From assembly GCA_030015575.1 (NCBI GenBank), contig CM057338.1, positions 635,306,189-635,370,188 on the forward strand: a DNA stretch of 64,000 nucleotides, given 5' to 3'. Of this stretch, positions 1 through 10,136 are shown one piece after another (within the stretch, counting starts at the first letter, position 1; the number at the start of each line of letters is the position of its first letter). This stretch comes from Agapanthus africanus (taxonomy: Eukaryota > Streptophyta > Magnoliopsida > Asparagales > Amaryllidaceae). The translations under genes were made by a program, and so were the position numbers. The notes below the pieces were generated by a model. It made no database searches. It saw only the letters and a program-made list of their open reading frames with translations, and was not told the origin of the DNA.

Positions 1-2387
1 TTCATACTTCATTACATTCACTGACGATCTCTCTAGGTTCGGGTATGTGTTCCTGATGAAACACAAATCAGAAGCGTTTGAGAAATTTAGGGAATATAAA
101 CAAGAAGTTGAGAACCAAACCGGAAAAAGTATTAAAATCCTTCGATCTGATCGAGGAGGTGAATACTTGAGCAATGAATTCCTGGACTTCCTAAAAGAGA
201 ATGGGATTCTCTCTCAGCTGACTCCTCCATATACACCACAGCACAACGGTGTATCAGAACGGAGGAACCGCACACTATTAGATATGGTGCGCTCTATGAT
301 GAGCACAGCTGAGTTACCTATTTCCTTCTGGGGATATGCACTGGAGACGGCTGCATACCTATTGAATCAAGTTCCATCTAAATCTGTACCTACCACACCA
401 TATGAGATATGGAGTGGGAAGAGACCATATTTTAAACGAGTTAAGATATGGGGTTGTCCGGCCTATGTCAAAAGGCAAAATCCAGACAAACTTGAGGCAC
501 GGTCAGTTCTCTGCAAGTTTATGGGATATCCTAAGAATTCGCAAGGATATTTTTTCTACCATGCTGAAGAACAAAAGGTGTTTGTTTCTCAATATGCCAC
601 CTTTTTAGAAAAGGAATTTCTTGAAAAAGAAATTAGTGGCGAAATGGTAGAGCTGGAAGAAGTTCCAGATACACAAACCGTAACTGAAGATTTAGTTGAA
701 CCAGAAGATTCAGTAGCTCCCAATGAACCTCAGCCTCTCCGCCGATCTAGTAGGGTTCCTCGCCAACCTGAAAGATACAAGAAGTGAGGATTGCATCATG
801 GAGGATGATGACCCAACTAGCTTCGAGCAGGCCATCACGAGTAGGGACTCAGTGAAATGGCTGGATGCTATACGGTCCGAGATGGAATCCATGTACACCA
901 ACAAAGTATGGACTTTGGAAGTTGCTCCTGAAGGGGTAAAACCCATTGGGAGCAAGTAGATCTTCAAGAAGAAACATGGTGTAGATGGGAAAGTGGAGAC
1001 TTTCAAGGCTAGACTTGTAGCAAAAGGTTTTCGTCAAAGACCAGGTGTGGACTATGACGAAACCTTTTCTCCAGTGGCTATGCTTAAATCCATCCGGATC
1101 ATGCTTGCCATCGCTGCATATCATGATTACGAAATCTGGCAAATGGATGTTAAGACCGCTTTTCTAAATGGTGATTTAGAAGAGTGCGTGTACATGACTC
1201 AGCCAGAGGGCTTCGTAGATAGTGGGAGCAGCGGGAAGGTGTGCAAGCTGCTTAAATCCATTTATGGATAAAAGCAAGCATCGCGGAGTTGGAACATCTG
1301 CTTTGACGTCGTTATCAAAGAGTTTGATTTCGTCAAAAATCCAGATGAACCTTGTATCTACAAGAAGGTGGCAGAGAGTAAGGTTGTCTTCCTCGTATTG
1401 TACGTAGATGACATACTCTTGATAGGAAATAATATTCCTATGCTGCAATCGGTCAAGCTCTTCTTATCACAAAGATTCTCAATGAAAGATCTTGGTGATG
1501 CCTCCTGCATATTGGGAATTAGGATCTATAGAGATAGATCCAAACGGATATTGGGATTGTCCCAATCCAGGTACATTGACACCATACTAAAAAGGTTTAG
1601 TATGGAAGATTCCAAGCGTGGGAACTTGCCCACGATCTCTGGAGTCACTCTCTCCAAAGAGATGTCTCCCAAGACTGATTTGGAGAGAGCTCGCATGCAA
1701 GGGATACCCTATGCTTCGGCTGAAGGCTCAATCATGTATGCGATGCTATGTACCAGACCCGATGTAGCATACTCACTAAGTATAGTGAGCAGGTATCAAG
1801 CTGATCCTGGTGAGAGTCACTGGACAGCTGTGAAGAGCATTCTCAAGTACTTGCAAAGGACTAAAGAGATGCTCTTGGTGTATGGTAACGGAGAACTCGA
1901 AGTGGAGTCCTTTACCGATTCGAGCTTCCAGAGTGATAAGGACGACTCTAAGTCGCAGTCGGGATTTGTCTTTACCCTTTACGGAGGGGCGGTTAGCTGG
2001 AAGAGTTCCAAGCAGGAAACCGTGGCAGACTCGACGATGGAGGCTGAATACATCGCTGCCAACGATGCCGCCAAAGAGGCTGTCTGGATCAAGAAGTTCA
2101 TTACTGAACTTGGAGTGCTTCCATCCATTGAGCATCCAATACCTTTGTATTGCGATAACAATGGAGCGGTGGCTTTGGCCAAGGAACCCAGGTCCCATCA
2201 GCGATCCAGGCATATTCTGAGGCTGTATCACCTGATCCGGGAGATAGTTGATCGCCGGGAGATCGAGGTCAGGAGAGTTGACACGAAGAACAATACGGCG
2301 GAACCACTCACGAAGGACATTCCCCAGATACAGTTTGAGAGACTCTTCGGGATGCTCGGTATGCGATACTACAGCAGCTGGCCTTAG
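1..2387 (+). pseudogene. Copia-A pol, broken (integrase core, RT, RNase H)
   Basis: C-terminal part of a Ty1-copia polyprotein, cut by the window edge. The frame opens at base 2 inside the integrase core: an SDRGGEY block (about 146-166) carries the second catalytic Asp and an NGVSERRNR block (about 244-275) the catalytic Glu. RT follows with a KARLVAKGFRQ block (about 1003-1035) and an intact YVDD box (about 1402-1413), then RNase H with a TMEAEYIA block (about 2035-2058), ending in SWP and TAG at 2385-2387. Breaks: a deletion with frameshift near 776-790, where the linker before RT is lost; TAG at 957-959 in place of a Trp seen in Copia-I; and TAA at 1269-1271. From 1272 the frame is open to the end. 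The element is non-autonomous in this state. Its gag, protease and 5' LTR lie left of the window. Confidence 0.93.
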
Positions 2388-2401
2388 TGCAAGTGGGAGA
2401 T
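2388..2401 (+). other. Polypurine tract of Copia-A
   Basis: The run TGCAAGTGGGAGAT lies between the pol stop codon and the 3' LTR. The same run precedes the 3' LTRs of Copia-C and Copia-I. It is the expected plus-strand primer for reverse transcription. Confidence 0.8.
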
Positions 2402-4611
2402 TGTTAGTTGTATGTATGCCCTAGAGGCCAGTATTGTACAGATGATGTATATTATATTGGATGCTTGGACATATATATAGATGACTTTCTTGCTCGATAT
2501 GATAGTATGCTATCTGGTTGCTCTTTATCTTAACATGTACACTTGTCTCTTTAAACTGTCTTATAGTTACATGTTAATAAAGCCCTTAGGATGTGTACTT
2601 GACTACCTGGACTATGATGCAGATCATACTAGTGGGGACATGGTAGTCCATAAGTACATCCTTCAAGGTCCCTAGTCGTGGGTGTATCGAGACAGGGCAT
2701 CGATATACCAGTGTAGACTAGCGTATACGCTTCTCGATCCATGAGATGGGCGATGGATGATCCCATATCCATTGGTGTTTGACATCAGAGATGGTATACG
2801 GGTGCTCAGTGGAGACTGGGTACACTGGACGGACTCGCCGAGAACTCCCAGATGGTATTATACCTCACGTCAGATGGCAGTTCTCAGGTGACACTTGTAC
2901 AGGTTAGTCTGTAGACCCGAGATCGTCATAGAGTCTTGTGTGATTCCCACTGTGCTTTGATCTCCACCTTACCACGTCCATGAGGGCGTGCAAAATGGTG
3001 GTCTTTGGGTACAGTCCCGAGTCACATAGAGGCAATGAGCGATAGGAGGGGTTTCATCTCTCCCGGTATTGGGAGTTGATGTTGCGCTGTGCTCGATTGG
3101 CCGTAACAGGGAAGTCCCTGGCCAGGGCTGATCAGAGATTTGCTGGTAAGTGTTACCAGTAGTTTCTCGACCCGTTATGAGCCTCACATCGGCACGACTT
3201 ATCGGTTATTGGGGTCTGACGTTTACCACCCCTAGACTTGATATGCGACGTATCAGACGAACAGACCGGACTGTACGGTAAGTGTTACTGGTTGGATTCA
3301 CAGGAGTGTGAGCGGGCTAGCTCGTCGATCTTCTGATCGCTCAATACCCGGATGGCCGTTACGTTTAGCAGACCGCTTGCGGCTTGTGGGTGCTTGATAT
3401 GATCATCATCTGCTACCGGCGTATTGACGAGTCTTTAGAGTCCTACACAGAGGTTTCCTGGCTCCAGCGAAATGAAATAGGAGCGCATATGAGATATGTG
3501 CGGGACCGAGAATAATGCGTGTATGTGATACCGCATTTTATTCTCGCGATGAATGTTTCGATTGGTTGTATGCGATATGACCTAGTTATCGAATCATTGA
3601 TTCGATAAAACGATACATTGGATACTGGTCGGTTATATGCGATATGACCGGATCGTTAAATCAAGTGTTGATTTAATGATTTAATGTATAATTATATATT
3701 TGATATATTACTTTGCATTAACTGGTATTGGTTCACTTTAAATGGATTTTCTCACTTGATGTACATGTTGTATATGTGATATACTTTTGTGCACATCTTT
3801 GTATCATGTTTGATGATACTTGCTCATTAGGTTATGTGTGAAGAATTAAACCATGGTTAAGAGATGATTAGGGTTTTGCCTTTTTATTTATTTATTTGTT
3901 TATTTATTTAGAAAAGGTTTAGATGAGAATAGTGGCTTTCTTTGTCTCTTGTTGAAGTTTCTTGAAGCTTTGACAAAGTCCACCATCCTTATCTCATCCT
4001 TAACCCTAACCATTCCTACTAACCTTAGTTTAATCTCTACACTTGACCATGGTCAAGATATGATAAGTATTCATATTAGTTTCTTTTTAAAATGAATACA
4101 TATCATATTCTTTCTTCTTGATCATCTTCTTCTTCAAGAAAAGCTTAAGGTCCATCAATGGCAACTGGAGCTAAAGTGAGAGAAATCCAATTCTAAAGTG
4201 AACCTACCTCCTATTTCTTCACCCTCTACCTCTTGCCAAGTTGTTTTGGGTGTTTTCTTCACAAGTTTCACAACTTGGTGAAGTTGGAGCTTGAACTTGT
4301 GCAACCTCGACGTAGATCATCTTCGGCACGAAGCCGACGACCTATTCCGCTCGTTTCTTCGATGAAGCCGATGCGAGAGTCCAAGATCCGACTAGGACAG
4401 CGAGAGGACGTCTACGTGGAGCTAAGGAAGTGGATAACTGGATCTACAAAGGTTGTAGCTTCTAATCTTTAGTTAAAGTGTTAACTAGTTTCCTATTTCG
4501 CCTAAACATCTAGTCTACGATCCGTATTAGGGTTTCTCGGCACCCATAAAATTTAAAATTGGCATGGTTGATGCCTTGTGAGACCTCTATAGTGTGCCTA
4601 GGAACCCTACA
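2402..4611 (+). mobile_element. 3' LTR of Copia-A
   Basis: The LTR is 2210 bp and runs from TGTTAGTTGTATG to GGAACCCTACA. The end is set by comparison with the Copia-J 5' LTR, where the same ending is followed directly by a primer-binding site. The sequence after it (AATAC, 4612-4616) matches the uninterrupted G1 LTR at 11969-11973, so AATAC is the predicted target-site duplication; its left copy is outside the window. It holds the copia LTR core shared by all copia LTRs here (about 2640-3500), a hairpin at 2840-2885, the CCCTGGCCAGGG palindrome near 3116, two GTG-type palindrome pairs (3564-3676) and a TTTA microsatellite near 3886-3913. No convincing ORF. Confidence 0.92.
3564..3676. repeat. 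Tandem palindrome pairs in copia LTR
   Basis: There are two units. Each has a 19-bp inverted repeat of type GGTTATATGYGATATRACC (3564-3582, 3631-3649) followed by a second palindrome. The first partner (3586-3608) has 11-bp perfect arms around one base. The second (3656-3676) has arms TTAAATCAA and TTGATTTAA around GTG. Related units occur in LTRs B, D, E, J and K. Confidence 0.85.
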
Positions 4612-7307
4612 AATACGTATACACACATGTATTTATTATATATATTGTTTGATGTCATTGATGACATAGATGGATTTTAGGTCTGATTGGATTAGTTTAG
4701 AGTTGCGAAACCCTAGAGTAGTGGTTGCACCACACATACACACACACCCATACTTGCATACATTCTTCTTTCATATGTGCATACTTGGGATTATATTTAT
4801 GTGTTCATATGGGTATGGGACTATGTGTTCACATACAAGATTTGAGGATAATAATTTGGATTTGAGGTGAGTCGATGAGATGTGATTTGAGATCATAAGA
4901 TCGGTGATATGGTAAAATTCGTATTTGAGATACGTCATGATGCTATAGCGGATTTTAGACGATGTTACAATGTGAATAGTGATATAAATAAAATGGTCGA
5001 CATGTGATCGTGATATGAGATATGATATGCTAGGATATTGAAAATAGGCCGTATTGGGCGATGTATACCCCTTGATGATGATATGTGCTGATGATATCGG
5101 TTTGTTCGAGACTGTCGATCAGTAGTCAGATCATGATTATATTGATGATAATGGTATTGTACTAGACATAGATCAGTACCCGGATTATGATCTTGATAAA
5201 GTGGATACCAGGTGAATAATTTGATGAATGTGATATTGACCCGTACCCCGATTTGGGATGCCGTACGACGGATTTACGTACGAGCTATATATTGATGTTT
5301 GATCCGCACTTTTGACTTGGGAATATTTGATTATAGATATGGTATCGGATGTGATGTTATCGAGACGGGATCACCGACTAATATATATGTACATATATGT
5401 ATCGACTCAGATGTTAGGCGGTTTCCTTACTTTCAGTTAGCCTGTTAGCTCAGCCCTATAGTTAAACGTAGCAGTATGACTCATATGACTTTAACTGCAA
5501 GTTAGTTATCGTTGCGTTTAGTATTTAGCTCCCGCTCATTATTGTTGTTCGCTCCGCACCGCATACTTATATTGTAATTCCTATTTGCATTGTTGATATC
5601 ATGCTGTTAGGACACTAGCACCATTACCGATGATGCGTATGTACCACGTACATTTACTTGCCGGCTCACACACATCTTCATCGGTAATTGCCATGCCACG
5701 TACACTTTAGAAATACTATTGCATTGACATAGGTTGTTAGCTAATAATTTAGACATGATATTAATGTACTTACCTTATATGCTAGATTAGACATTGTAGT
5801 TATTACTTGTTACTTCATGCATGTTATTATTCATTGTTATGCCGCATTCATGGATTTTTATGCCTATATTCACTATTTACATGCTATTGAGGATTTGGAT
5901 TCGGATTTCCATGTGATTTTCTAGATTTGGGGGAAAACCGCAAAACTTATATAAACTTCTTTTCTCTCTTTAAAATAAAATGTGCGGTTTTCTCATGATG
6001 TATGAGTCGTCCACCATGAGTTTGCTGATGGATTTCGAGACCCAAGTTCGAGGAGTGGAGGAACCGTTTCGGGTACATTATGGACCCGGTGCGGTACCCC
6101 GGGGCAAGAGGATCGCAGATGATGTCATTGAGCCTAGCAGGGGAGCATTACCGACCGGTGATTTTACCCGACGCGTCGGATATCCGGAGGATACCGTCGC
6201 GGTCGTGAGATGGATGGTAGGGGCCAGTCTGGACTGATGGCGCCCTAGATATTGAGATTGAGATATTGAGATTTTGAGATATTGAGGTACAGAGATTGCG
6301 ACACAAAGATATCGAGATATTTGGATACTTGTTTTGTGTCGATGCTAGACACTGTTTATGCTGATTTCATTATGATACCTCTTTTTAAATATACAAAAAT
6401 CTCACTAAGTTATGAAAGCAGTTTCTTCAGTTTCATGTATTCTGTTTTCATGCATTCATACCGCATCCTTATGATATATTGCTACCTGAGGCACTGACAC
6501 GCGCACATGGGATTACACATGGGTTAGATATTTACCCTAGCCATTGATATAGGCTGTAGGTTTTATATTTGAGGATTGTATATTACGATCGTATGACCTA
6601 GGATTGCGTCATATATGCAATTTCTGTTCGTAAATGTTTTTCTACTCACGAGTTGGCAACTCACCCCCATTATGCCACAGTTTCTTACAGGTTTTGCCGT
6701 ACATGTTTCATTACGGCTTTGCTGGCACTGCTTCTTTCGGGTGACTTGCTAGTAGGTGGGTTTATTGGTATCGTACCCATCATTATACATTGTATATTAT
6801 TATTCAGTTGTATCTAGAAGTTCCATCAACTAAACATGTATTTATTTTTGAGATAGAGACCAGTGATGTTATTCTTTCGACCTTAGAGTCGCGCGTTATA
6901 TTTCTATGGATTTCTTGTTGTTTTGAGTTTCCTTTTGAGTTTTGATCCTCGCCCTTGGCGTTGTATATTATATTGCTTGAGTGGTTGTGACCGTCGATTG
7001 ACGAAGAGCTAGCTCCCGCTTGTGGATGCCTTTTTATTGATTTCGTATATTATTCATGTTGTATCCCGTTAGGGGGCCAGTATTTACAAAGGAGACTCTG
7101 CCGAAATTTTCAGAAAATACTTGATGTTTTTAAAACGCATAATTCGGCTTATGCTATTAAAACTACTTGTTTTAATTTGGTTTTTCCTTCACTCTAGTAC
7201 TTTTCTTGTTTTGGATTTCTGGGTTTTCGGCTTACTTAGATTACGTACGCCTCGAGACGTTTCGTAGTCTAAGTGCCGGTCATGTTCCGTACTTTCGGGT
7301 CGTGACA
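4612..7307 (+). mobile_element. 5' LTR of gypsy-like element G1, right-hand part
   Basis: This stretch aligns along its whole length with 11969-14665, the corresponding part of the G1 3' LTR, with scattered substitutions. It ends GGGTCGTGACA, followed by AAGT and a primer-binding site, which marks the 5' LTR end. The left part, matching 10137-11968, was separated by the Copia-A insertion and lies left of the window. Contents include a GAGATATT-rich low-complexity tract (about 6249-6320), a block shared with the G2 LTR (about 6060-6215), a second shared block (about 6645-6700) and a terminal hairpin at 7232-7272. The short ORFs (5980-6237 and others) are duplicated only because the LTR is, and I do not treat them as genes. 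Confidence 0.9.
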
Positions 7308-8880
7308 AAGTTGGTATCAGAGCGTTAGGTTTACCTTCAGAGCGTAGGATGACCCTTGGTTGATGGAATAGGTGACTAAAGTAGAGTGACGTACCGTGGG
7401 TATGTTCCGCGGCATATTTTACGATACGCTACTCCACTTAAGAAGCCTTAGGATGTACATTTCTTTGCTCAGTATTATATTCATTCCTGATCTAGCCTCA
7501 TCGATACCAGTTATGGTTTGCTGCCACGATTACGGGCAGGGAGAGCTACGGCTAGAGTTACGGTCAGCGCGAGCTCGTCACGAACGAGGACTGACCAGGG
7601 CGTAATTCCGGCGACACACGATTTCAGAGATGTGTATTTTTATGGTGTTTTTGCGCAATGAGCGTGGGATGGATCGCTGTATGAGATTACTCGCACGTGC
7701 AGATTAGCACCAGAGGAAATTGAGCCACTGGCAGAGGCCAACCAGATTTTGATGACCGTTGAGGTATTGCTCATTCGTGATGATTGAGGTACGGTTCAGC
7801 GTGCAGATGAGTGAGCCAGTTATTGCTGCGAACGACGAGATATCGCCCCAGATATTGGAGACATTACAGTACGAGTTGTACTAAGAGATGATAGAAGGTC
7901 GCTAGTCACCGAGGATGAACGACTAGGACATGTGGTTCGTTCGCCTACCCAGATGCGAGGTCATCAGATAGATTGATTCCAGTTAGAGACGACTTCATGC
8001 GGAGGCGTTGAGAGTCGACAGAGACGATCGAATATCAGCAACCTATTATTCCAAGTTTAAAGTATTCGGAAAGACATGCAGGCAATTCTATGGACCCTCT
8101 AGAAGAATGAAACCCTAACTCGACTTAATGACCGTGTGAAAGCCTTTGAACCTTAGGGTTTGCGGCAGTTCCGCGGTGCCATTAGTGAGGCTTGGGTTTG
8201 CCCTTCTACGGCTGGACCATCGATGCTGTGGTACGTACTCGATACTGTTAAACTGTACCCAAGATGTTGAGCTCTTGGGGGATTATGAGGTTTTGACAAA
8301 TTGATCGGACTGTTCGACTTCATTCGGATGCTAGGTGGTGAGATGCATTCTTGGGAGACTCCAGATACGAGGATAGCCGTTGGAGCTTAGTCCATCCAGC
8401 CATGACGAGACGAGTCCGAAGTAGTCGACATCAGAGAAAAGTGGAGTAAGAGGTTCGTACGAGATCTTGATGAGACGACGTTCCACTCTGCCATCAGAGA
8501 TGCGATACGCATGCCGAGGCATTGTACTTGGATATACCTTCCAGAAGGAGTCGCGATGAGTATGCAGCCGTTCCAGAACGGGAACAGATCTACTATGGGA
8601 CGATGACTTCCGGACAATTCGACAGAGACGAGATTTGGGAGGGATCTCGACAGAACCTTTCTGGAATGAATTATGAGAAGACTTGGACCTAGGAGTGGTC
8701 ATGTTACGCACACCGGCAGGCCAGAGTTCAGGATCGTCGACGAGACATGCTATGAGTGACCACGACAGTTGGCCAGAGATTCTTGGAGGATGTGCTTGAG
8801 CGGAAATATTCCGCCATACTTGATTTTGGTATTTTGAGCGATCTATTCGCATGATTTAGTTTTGATGATTGAGTTTCATG
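7308..8880 (+). pseudogene. G1 internal region with decayed gag start
   Basis: The first 300 bases align with the G2 leader and gag start: the text after the primer site, the block GTATGTTCCGCGGCATA, and an ATG at 7513 whose next 75 bases resemble the G2 gag start at 42365 in nucleotides but not in frame. Beyond about 7620 I see no recognisable gag, protease, RT or integrase motif and no long forward ORF. A 173-codon minus-strand ORF (8331-8852) has no recognisable domain. The element keeps LTRs, primer site and polypurine tract but has no usable genes. It looks like a non-autonomous derivative that would depend on proteins of a relative such as G2. Confidence 0.7.
7312..7323 (+). other. Primer-binding site of G1 (initiator Met tRNA type)
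   Basis: TGGTATCAGAGC lies four bases after the LTR end. It is complementary to the 3' end of plant initiator Met tRNA, the usual primer for these elements. Confidence 0.92.
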
Positions 8881-9480
8881 ATATCGTTTTCATGCACCAT
8901 GGTTGCACCTACTGAGTATTTACGATTTTTGCACAGTTGTTGCACTTGAGATAGTTTTCGTGCTTTGGTTTCTCATGTTTGTGATTATATGGATTTCATA
9001 CAGTTGATTTGATTTGTGCGTATATACGCATACGATCTGGATTTTGCACTCGGTATAGTTCACATATGCTTGCAGTGCAGTGATACGCATTTTGTGCACT
9101 TAGATGCACTGGAATTCGATTTCGATTGTGACGCTCGATATTGGTTTTGTGCACCTTGTGCACCTGATTGGATTTTGCGCATGTTCGGCGCTTGATATTG
9201 GATTTCATGATTTCGTGCATGATAGATGTACCTGCCTTAGATTTTCGCGCATGTTGAGCGCATGTTTTGAGATGCGATTTTGGTGCACACCAGATGCACT
9301 AAATCGAGATTCTTCGTGCGTATCAGATGCACCTGTCTTTGCTGTCAGGCACACACGTTGCGTATGACAAATGTTGCGTGTACACCCGATGCACTTAGAT
9401 GTTGTTTCTATGTGCATGTAGGGCACATATATGGATTTTGATTTCTGTGCGCACCAGACGCACGTAGTATTCATATGCAT
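8881..9480. repeat. Degenerate GTGCAC / TGCGC-rich array in G1
   Basis: For about 600 bases the words TGCAC, GTGCAC, GCGCATG and GATGCAC recur every 20-60 bases, separated by T-rich text such as GATTTTG and GATATTGG. The spacing is irregular, so this is a diverged array rather than a clean tandem repeat. Short ORFs on both strands here (9104-9367 +, 9205-9480 -) are products of the repeat. No match to it was seen elsewhere in the window. Confidence 0.6.
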
Positions 9481-10123
9481 ATTTTGGGATTGATTTCTTA
9501 TAGAGCAGTACGTTTTTATGACATTTGCTATGTGTTTTCGTGCTGAGCAGGACTAGTCAAAGGACAGTACCTGAATGTATTTTGCATGCATTGATAGCTA
9601 TCGAAGGGAATTCCGAAAGCGAGCTATAGTCTCAGTATTTACCTACGTGTCTGATATGACACGAAATGTTTAAAACAAAGAAACCATTCTAAATTGTTTC
9701 CCAAAACGGCAGAACGTACATTTTAAACAAAAGGTATATATGTATATGGTTATTTTCTTATGATAGACGTCCGCCACTATGAAGTGTTATGCGCATTACA
9801 CAACGACTTTAAGAGATTTGGTATGCATTTCCTTCAGATATTTACATATATAGATTTGATATTTACGAGTATAGTTTCGAGTTATATCATATTGGTTTTG
9901 GTATTGAATTTGATATTTGCGTCTTTACCATGACTCCGATGATTGCGGAATGCTTGACGAAGTTTTGATTTTGAGTTATATGCTCATTTTTCATGCGCAT
10001 GCACTGCGCTACGATTTGTTTTATGTATTTACGATTTCGAAGCCCCGATGACTTGATGGTTTTGCTTAGATGTTTTAGTGTTTGGAGGGAGTTTTAATTT
10101 AAATTCGGGTACCGAATTTCTTT
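9481..10123. other. G1 3' internal region, no gene seen
   Basis: AT-rich sequence with no ORF of note and no recognisable retrotransposon domain. In an autonomous gypsy element this position would hold integrase and its C-terminal domain. Confidence 0.6.
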
Positions 10124-10136
10124 AAGGGGGGAAGAT
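10124..10136 (+). other. Polypurine tract of G1
   Basis: The run AAGGGGGGAAGAT directly precedes the 3' LTR that starts TGTAACG. Position and composition fit the plus-strand primer. Confidence 0.85.

Noticed and set aside
4233..4472. 79-codon ORF near the LTR end of Copia-A, also in Copia-J (63416)
   Set aside because: It lies in LTR DNA; the two copies differ at many residues, and the conserved part matches DNA-level conservation of the LTR end seen in other LTRs without the ORF.
5980..6237. 85-codon ORF in the G1 5' LTR, with a shifted version in the 3' LTR (13414-13635)
   Set aside because: The two LTR copies do not keep the same frame limits and no domain is recognised. The block is better explained as a conserved LTR DNA element.
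8331..8852. 173-codon minus-strand ORF in the G1 internal region
   Set aside because: No recognisable domain, opposite to the element, within decayed sequence; a chance ORF is likelier.
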